64,000 bases of DNA from Ruminococcus sp. YRD2003 (GTDB taxonomy: Bacteria > Bacillota > Clostridia > Oscillospirales > Ruminococcaceae). Below the pieces are notes generated by a model. It was given only the letters and a program-made list of their open reading frames with translations. It was not told the origin of the DNA and ran no database searches. Positions within the stretch are counted from its first letter, which is position 1. Each line of letters begins with the position of its first letter. Position numbers and translations under genes: made by a program. The DNA lies in the NCBI GenBank assembly GCA_900109435.1, contig FNZT01000008.1:1-64000 (forward strand), given 5' to 3'. Positions 59,431 through 64,000 of the stretch are shown here, in pieces.

Positions 59431-60329
59431 ATATGGACGGCGTTCTCATCGGTGAGGTCGAAACAAAAAATATCATGACAAAATCCAGTCTGCCCGTGGG
59501 TGGATATTCTGTGAATCCCTACGTGGGATGTACCCATGCCTGTAAGTACTGCTATGCTTCCTTTATGAAACGCTTTACTGGACATACTGAAGAATGGGGA
59601 ACCTTTCTCGATGTTAAGCGTTGGCCTGAAATAAAAAATCCGAAGAAGTATTCCGGTCAGCGAGTGGTAATCGGCTCGGTCACTGACGGATACAATCCGC
59701 AAGAGGAGCGGTTTGGCAATACAAGAAAGCTGTTGGAGCAGCTTATCGGCAGCGGTGCGGATATCCTGATCTGCACGAAGTCCGATCTGGTAGTGCGTGA
59801 CATTGACCTGCTGAAAAAGCTGGGACAGGTTACCGTTTCGTGGTCGATAAATACGCTTGATGAGAATTTCAAAAACGAAATGGATGCCGCAGTCAGTATT
59901 GAACGCAGAATTGCCGCCATGAAAAAGATATACGATGCAGGTATCCGCACAGTCTGTTTCGTATCTCCCGTATTTCCCGGCATCACAGACTTGGAAGCCA
60001 TTTTTGAGCGTGTGCATAATCAATGCGATTTGTTCTGGCTTGAGAATCTGAATCTGCGAGGCGGCTTCAAGAAGACAATTATGGATTATATTGCCGAAAA
60101 GCGTCCTGATCTTTTGCCACTTTATGATGAGATATACAACAAGCATAATCGCAGCTACTTTGAAGCTTTGGAGAAAAAAGCGGAAGAAATGGCAAAGACA
60201 TATGACTGTCCGTTCGTGGATAATGAAATGCCATATGGCAGGGTTCCGCAGGGGCATCCAGTAATAGTGGATTATTTCTACCACGAAGAGATCAGAGGGT
60301 CGGATAATACTGGAAAACGAAATAAATAA
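59418..60329 (+). CDS. Radical SAM mobile pair protein B (SplB-like)
   Basis: 303 residues. After a ~30-residue lead the motif GCTHACKYCYASFMKR holds Cys38, 42 and 45. GSVTDGYNPQEERFGNTRKLLEQL, in two parts, and LICTKSDLVVRDIDLLKK resemble spore-photoproduct-lyase-like and Rv2578c-like radical SAM proteins. It overlaps protein A by 13 bases. With two different radical SAM partners and a MarR regulator, the unit resembles a small mobile stress or modification module; no substrate is known. The codons are more A+T-rich than in the rlmD-hemZ genes to the left, fitting transfer. Confidence 0.85.
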   Translation: MAQINMDGVLIGEVETKNIMTKSSLPVGGYSVNPYVGCTHACKYCYASFMKRFTGHTEEWGTFLDVKRWPEIKNPKKYSGQRVVIGSVTDGYNPQEERFGNTRKLLEQLIGSGADILICTKSDLVVRDIDLLKKLGQVTVSWSINTLDENFKNEMDAAVSIERRIAAMKKIYDAGIRTVCFVSPVFPGITDLEAIFERVHNQCDLFWLENLNLRGGFKKTIMDYIAEKRPDLLPLYDEIYNKHNRSYFEALEKKAEEMAKTYDCPFVDNEMPYGRVPQGHPVIVDYFYHEEIRGSDNTGKRNK

Positions 60330-60343
60330 GAAATATAACGTAG

Positions 60344-60384
60344 AAACGCCTCCGAGCCGATGTGGTTCAGAGGCGTTGCTGCGT
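60344..60384 (-). repeat. Right copy of the cassette-flanking terminator repeat
   Basis: It matches 58161-58190 with two differences and extends to TGCGTCTG. It lies directly downstream of the stop codon of the recombinase remnant on the minus strand, as expected for that gene's own terminator. Confidence 0.8.
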
Positions 60385-60392
60385 CTGTTGGG

Positions 60393-60478
60393 TTATGCTT
60401 TGATCTCGGTGCCGTCCTTGAAGGTCACCCGGATGTCGTCCTTGCTGTGAACGGTGATGTAGTCCACCATCGCCAGCC
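60393..60478 (-). pseudogene. 3' end of a serine recombinase gene (left of IS256-like element)
   Basis: The minus strand encodes LAMVDYITVHSKDDIRVTFK and then DGTEIKA before the stop at 60395-60393, the typical C-terminal strand of a TnpX/Tn-type serine recombinase. It is separated from the rest of the domain (61969-62253) by the inserted element. Joining the two at the duplicated 8 bases gives an uninterrupted frame. Confidence 0.85.
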
Positions 60479-60604
60479 GACTCTGCGAAAAAATCTCTGT
60501 AAATTCAAAAACTGTGATAAAAACGATATATGGGAGCGGCTTGAAAATAGCCGCTCCGATTTTTTACAGTATACAATGGATACTGTAATTTGTCAAGGTT
60601 CTTT

Positions 60605-60657
60605 GGATATCAGCCTGCTGGAATGGAGCGCAGCGGAATGGAATCAGGCTGATATCC
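60605..60657 (-). terminator. Hairpin downstream of the IS256 transposase
   Basis: Perfect 13-bp arms GGATATCAGCCTG (60605-60617) and CAGGCTGATATCC (60645-60657) with a 27-base loop, six bases beyond the transposase stop. It may end the transposase message or block read-through into the element; there is no strong T run. Confidence 0.5.
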
Positions 60658-60663
60658 GGCGCC

Positions 60664-61890
60664 TCAGCCGATCCTGTCGGGATACATGATCTCCAGTTCG
60701 CCCAGGACTTTGCCCCAGTTTCGTAGCGGCATAGTCCATTTCTTAGCTATCTCATGCGTTGCAAGATACAGAGCCTTCAAGAGCGCTGTATCGCTTGGAA
60801 ATACGCTTCTCTGCTTGTTCAGACGGCGATAGCCGCTGTTAAGGCTCTCTATAGCGTTGGTGGTATAAATGACCTTTCTGACGTCAGATGAGAACTTAAA
60901 AATCGGTGATATTACGTCCCAGTTCTTGTACCAGCTCTTCATAGCGTTGGGATAATCGTCCTCCCATTTTTCAGTAACACGATCAAGAGCTTCAAGAGCA
61001 GCATCCTCGGAAGGCGCATGATAGATCGTTTTTAGGTCATTTGCCAACTCCTTCTTGTTCTTCTCACCGACGTATTTCAGTGTATTCCTTACCTGATGAA
61101 CGATGCAGCGCTGAAGCTCAGTCTGCGGAAATGCAGCTGATACGGCTTCTTTCATTCCTGTAAGTCCGTCTGCGCAGATGACGAGAATATCCTTAACTCC
61201 GCGATTTTTCAGCTCATTCAGAACGCCGAGCCAGTATTTGGCGCTCTCGTTTTCACCGATATGTATTGAAAGGACTTCCTTGTGACCTGTTATGCTGACA
61301 GCAAGAATCACATATGCGGCAAGCTTCCTGATCTGTCCGTTATCACGCACTGAGAAGTGTACAGCATCGATGAATACTATCGGATATACTTCGTCTAATG
61401 GACGTTTCTGCCAGTCCTCTATCTGCGGTAGAAGGCGGTCTGTGATATCTGATACCATACCGTCGCTGACTTCAAATCCGTAGATATCTTCGATAGTTTC
61501 GCTTATTTGGCGTGTGGTCATTCCTTTAGCATACAGAGCAATTATCTTCTGCTCAATGCCTGAAATGTCCTTCTGACGCTTCTTTACGACTTTTGGCTCA
61601 AAACTGCCGTCACGATCCTGCGGCACTGCTATTTCGGTTTCTCCGAAGTTCCCGCGGATCTTCTTGGTTTTCTTGCCGTTGCGGGAGTCAGGATTGTCGG
61701 AACGTTCATATTCCTGATATCCCAGATGTTCGTCCATTTCGGACTCAAGCATTTCTTGGATCGTTCCTCCAAGAAGGTCTTTGAGAGCATCCTCAATATC
61801 CTTAGCCGACTTGATATCGTATTCCTCAAGCAGCATTGCTATGATGTTCTTCTTTCCCTCGCTCATCGGTTCTCTTTTTCTTCTTGCCAT
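60664..61890 (-). CDS. IS256-family transposase
   Basis: 408 residues with GGAGG before the ATG. Mutator-type DDE enzyme: first Asp in VFIDAVHFSVRDNG, second in LVICADGLTGMKEAV followed by QRCIVHQVRNT, and Glu in YTTNAIESLNSGYRRL. The N-terminal half has the usual GTIQEMLESEMDEHLGY segment. The frame is complete, so the element may still be active. It cuts and pastes or copies through a circular form in related elements. Confidence 0.95.
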   Translation of the reverse strand: MARRKREPMSEGKKNIIAMLLEEYDIKSAKDIEDALKDLLGGTIQEMLESEMDEHLGYQEYERSDNPDSRNGKKTKKIRGNFGETEIAVPQDRDGSFEPKVVKKRQKDISGIEQKIIALYAKGMTTRQISETIEDIYGFEVSDGMVSDITDRLLPQIEDWQKRPLDEVYPIVFIDAVHFSVRDNGQIRKLAAYVILAVSITGHKEVLSIHIGENESAKYWLGVLNELKNRGVKDILVICADGLTGMKEAVSAAFPQTELQRCIVHQVRNTLKYVGEKNKKELANDLKTIYHAPSEDAALEALDRVTEKWEDDYPNAMKSWYKNWDVISPIFKFSSDVRKVIYTTNAIESLNSGYRRLNKQRSVFPSDTALLKALYLATHEIAKKWTMPLRNWGKVLGELEIMYPDRIG

Positions 61891-61968
61891 AAAAAATCAG
61901 CCTCCTGTGATATTAATTCTATTTTATCACAGTTTGCTGACTTTTTACAGACTTTTTTTCAGAGGCTC

Positions 61969-62253
61969 CGCCAGCCAGTCTGTTTCCCGGAACTCCGTCA
62001 GCGGCTCCCGGCTCCGTAGCTCTTTCAGGTAGGATTCGATCTGATGTTTGCGGGCTTTCCGCTCGGCAATCAGATCGGTGACTTCGGTCTGTCTGCCCTT
62101 GGCCTTGTCGAACCGGGCGACCAGCGCATCGTAGCGTTTCTGGTATTCCGTCTGGTCGAGGGCGACATGTGCGTTTTCATTGATGCAGTCTTCGATGAGC
62201 TCGGCAGCGATGTTGATTTCCGCTTCCAGCTCGGATTCAGAGCCAGTCTGCAT
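61969..62253 (-). pseudogene. Serine recombinase coiled-coil fragment (right of IS256-like element)
   Basis: The minus strand encodes SELEAEINIAAELIEDCINE through KGRQTEVTDLIAERKARKHQIESYLKEL, in parts, to EFRETDWLA, the coiled-coil region that precedes the C-terminal strand of large serine recombinases. Its catalytic and DNA-binding domains are absent. The 5' side is fused at about 62238-62250 to the start of a different gene, and the 3' side is interrupted by the insertion sequence. Confidence 0.8.
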
Positions 62254-62312
62254 ACATCGCAGTTTTTCATGATCTCGCTGAGATCGTTCACTTCACGGTC
62301 TTTTCTTCTCAT
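62238..62312 (-). pseudogene. First ~25 codons of a pyridoxamine-oxidase-like flavoprotein gene
   Basis: ATG 62312 overlaps the hcp stop (ATGA). The codons give [20 protein letters not shown] then CRLAL, the usual N-terminus of FMN-binding pyridoxamine 5'-phosphate oxidase-like proteins in Clostridia. After that the DNA becomes recombinase sequence in another frame. The downstream body of the gene is gone. Confidence 0.65.
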
Positions 62313-63937
62313 AAGCCGAATATCCTCATATCATCGTCAACATTCGTAATACCCGCAATGCCGAAACTGTCTACAAGAACCTTTGCCATATTCGGAGACA
62401 GGAACGCTGGCAGAGTCGGTCCGAGGTGAATATTCTTCACTCCAAGATACAGCAGAGCAAGAAGAACGATGACTGCTTTCTGCTCATACCATGAGATATT
62501 GTAAACGATAGGCAGATCATTCACATCGTTAAGCCCGAATACCTCTTTCAGCTTCAGAGCGATAAGCGCCAATGAATAAGAATCATTGCACTGTCCTGCA
62601 TCGAGAACTCTCGGAATACCGCCGATGTCGCCTAAGTCGAGCTTGTTATACTTGTACTTCGCACAGCCTGCGGTGAGAATAACTGTATCTTTTGGCAGCT
62701 TCTCAGCAAATACCTGATAGTAGCTTCTGGACTTCGCTCTGCCGTCACAGCCTGCCATGACTACGAATTTGCGGATAGCCCCCGATTTTACAGCTTCTAC
62801 AACTGTATCGGCAAGTGCAAATACCTGTTCATGGGCAAAGCCACCGATAATAGAGCCGGTTTCGATCTCGGTAGGCGGAGGACATTTCTTAGCCTGTTCG
62901 ATGATCGGCGAAAAGTCCTTGACTTCGCCGTAGGGTGCGTCAATATGCTTACAGCCCGGATAGCCTGCGGCACCTGTTGTCCAAAGCCTGTCCTTGTAGC
63001 TGTCCTTCGGCGGAACGATGCAGTTTGTGGTCATCAGCACCGGACCGTTAAAGCTCTCAAATTCCTCTTTCTGCTTCCACCACGCATTGCCGTAGTTTCC
63101 TGCGAAATGCGGATACTTTTTGAAGAACGGATAATAATGCGCAGGCAGCATTTCCGAGTGCGTATAAACATCAACTCCCGTATCCTTTGTCTGCTCAAGG
63201 AGCATTTCAAGGTCTTTCAGATCGTGACCTGAGATCAGTATTGCAGGATTATTGCGGACACCGATATCAACTGTCGTGATCTCAGGATTGCCGTATGCTG
63301 TAGTATTTGCAGCATCAAGGTCAGCCATACCCTGAACGCCGTACTTGCCGACTTCCAGCGTGAGAGCCACAAGGTCATCGACCGACAGACTGTCATCAAG
63401 TGTTTTAGCAAGAGCCGACTGTAAGAAAGCATCAAGCTCCTCATCATCATTCAGCAGAGCGTTTGCGTGTTTTGTATATGCCGCAAGTCCTTTCAGACCG
63501 TAGGTTATCAGCTCACGCAGAGAGCGTATATCCTCATTCTCTGTTGCAAGTACGCCGACAGTCTTTGCTTTCTCGACATAGTCCGAACCGTTCCAAAGAG
63601 CTGCTTCGGGGAGTGATTCTTTATTCTGCACCTGTCCGAGCAATTCTTCTTTGACTGCAAGTGTTTCAGTAACCTTAGCGGTAATGCTGTCAAGATCAAA
63701 ATTGGCATTGGTGATCGTGATAAACAGGTTCACGCTGATAAGATGATTAACAGTCTTATCGACAGTCTTTCCCTCTGCACGGAGCTGAGTTGTCACCGCA
63801 GACAATCCCTTTGTAACGTACACAAGCAAGTCCTGCATTGCTGCGACTTCAGGCTGTTTACCGCAGACACCGCAAGCGGTACAACCTTTACAGCCCGCTG
63901 TTTCCTGACACTGATAGCAAAACATTTTCTGTTCCAT
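62309..63937 (-). CDS. hcp: Hybrid cluster protein (hydroxylamine reductase)
   Basis: 542 residues with GGAGG before the ATG. The N-terminal Cys cluster [20 protein letters not shown] binds an iron-sulfur centre. Ligands of the hybrid Fe-S-O cluster are seen in [14 protein letters not shown] (His), [12 protein letters not shown] (Glu), TTNCIVPP (Cys), GYPGCKHID (Cys), AGCDGR and GQCNDSYS (Cys). Hcp reduces nitric oxide or hydroxylamine and protects anaerobes from nitrosative stress. The next gene, coupled at its stop, is truncated, so an hcp-flavoprotein operon has been broken. Confidence 0.95.
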   Translation of the reverse strand: MEQKMFCYQCQETAGCKGCTACGVCGKQPEVAAMQDLLVYVTKGLSAVTTQLRAEGKTVDKTVNHLISVNLFITITNANFDLDSITAKVTETLAVKEELLGQVQNKESLPEAALWNGSDYVEKAKTVGVLATENEDIRSLRELITYGLKGLAAYTKHANALLNDDEELDAFLQSALAKTLDDSLSVDDLVALTLEVGKYGVQGMADLDAANTTAYGNPEITTVDIGVRNNPAILISGHDLKDLEMLLEQTKDTGVDVYTHSEMLPAHYYPFFKKYPHFAGNYGNAWWKQKEEFESFNGPVLMTTNCIVPPKDSYKDRLWTTGAAGYPGCKHIDAPYGEVKDFSPIIEQAKKCPPPTEIETGSIIGGFAHEQVFALADTVVEAVKSGAIRKFVVMAGCDGRAKSRSYYQVFAEKLPKDTVILTAGCAKYKYNKLDLGDIGGIPRVLDAGQCNDSYSLALIALKLKEVFGLNDVNDLPIVYNISWYEQKAVIVLLALLYLGVKNIHLGPTLPAFLSPNMAKVLVDSFGIAGITNVDDDMRIFGL

Positions 63938-63951
63938 GATAAATACCTCCG

Positions 63952-64000
63952 TTATTTTCTTATCTCAACGATACTGCCGTCCGGCGAAATGACTGCAACT
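63952..64000 (-). CDS. C-terminal end of an unidentified gene cut by the window edge
   Basis: On the minus strand a frame open to the right edge encodes [15 protein letters not shown] and stops at 63954-63952, just before the hcp ribosome binding site. The short distance suggests it is cotranscribed with hcp. Fifteen residues are not enough to name it. Confidence 0.35.
   Translation of the reverse strand, partial: VAVISPDGSIVEIRK

Larger units (their letters stand above)
60479..61968 (-). mobile_element. Complete IS256-family insertion sequence, 1490 bp
   Basis: Imperfect terminal inverted repeats begin GACTCTGCGAAAAAAT at the left and, complemented, GAGCCTCTGAAAAAAAGT at the right; both continue through TCTGTAAA to ACTGTGATAAAA over about 40 bases. 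The element is flanked by the 8-bp direct repeat CGCCAGCC (60471-60478 and 61969-61976), the target duplication size of IS256 elements. It contains one transposase gene and is inserted in a serine recombinase gene. Confidence 0.92.

Noticed and set aside
1-64000. tRNA or rRNA genes
   Set aside because: No stretch with a convincing T-loop and acceptor pairing or rRNA signature was noticed by eye; a covariance scan could still find one.

Overview
The window looks like chromosomal DNA of a cellulolytic, sporulation-gene-carrying Firmicute of the Ruminococcus type (Oscillospiraceae). The strongest pointers are a secreted GH9 cellulase ending in a type I-like dockerin (33.4-36.1 kb), three sporulation genes (spoIIR, spoIIGA, sigE), Gram-positive housekeeping gene orders (infC-rpmI-rplT, rnc-smc-ftsY, recJ-relA) and strong GGAGG ribosome binding sites. 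The genus is inferred from protein character only.

Layout. 0-4 kb is accessory: a cut-off peptidase-like gene, a DUF6076-like zinc protein, a large serine recombinase that has lost its catalytic N-terminus, and a palindromic repeat element. 4-31 kb is core genome on the minus strand: a K+ channel; an aroQ-pepP-efp group; rpsU behind its own promoter; then about 21 kb of tightly packed, often overlapping genes (TrmH-type methylase, dprA, topA, trmFO, plsX, rnc, radical SAM, smc, ftsY, rdgB, yhbY, nadD, yqeK, LCP, rsfS, leuS); and infC-rpmI-rplT behind a consensus promoter and a terminator-like leader. 31-36 kb holds spoIIR, a zinc-ribbon protein, a BspA-like leucine-rich surface protein and the dockerin cellulase. 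36-41 kb is a self-regulated GntR/ABC/permease operon ending in a beta-lactamase-fold protein without its catalytic residues. 41-45.6 kb carries cysK behind a structured leader, a parS-like palindrome, tcdA, an ECF S component and metY. At 45.7 kb the coding strand switches: 45.9-57.6 kb is plus-strand core (DEAD-box helicase, spoIIGA-sigE, recJ, relA, MBL hydrolase, hemZ, rlmD). 57.6-62.3 kb is a mobile island, followed by hcp to the right edge.

The island is the most unusual part. A MarR regulator and two overlapping radical SAM genes (matching the family called 'radical SAM mobile pair' A and B, function unknown to me) lie between two near-identical copies of a recombinase-gene terminator. 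To the right, the 3' end of a serine recombinase gene is split by a complete IS256-like element with an exact 8-bp target duplication; removing it restores the reading frame. The 5' end of that remnant is in turn fused to the first ~25 codons of a flavin-oxidase-like gene that was translationally coupled to hcp.

Other points of note: an FtsY whose acidic domain and basic-amphipathic motif sit at the C-terminus instead of the N-terminus; an AUU start for infC; a MITE-like repeat family in four places; GntR and MarR promoters with inverted-repeat operators; and an in-frame 11-residue repeat in an LCP protein. No tRNA, rRNA or CRISPR array was recognised.
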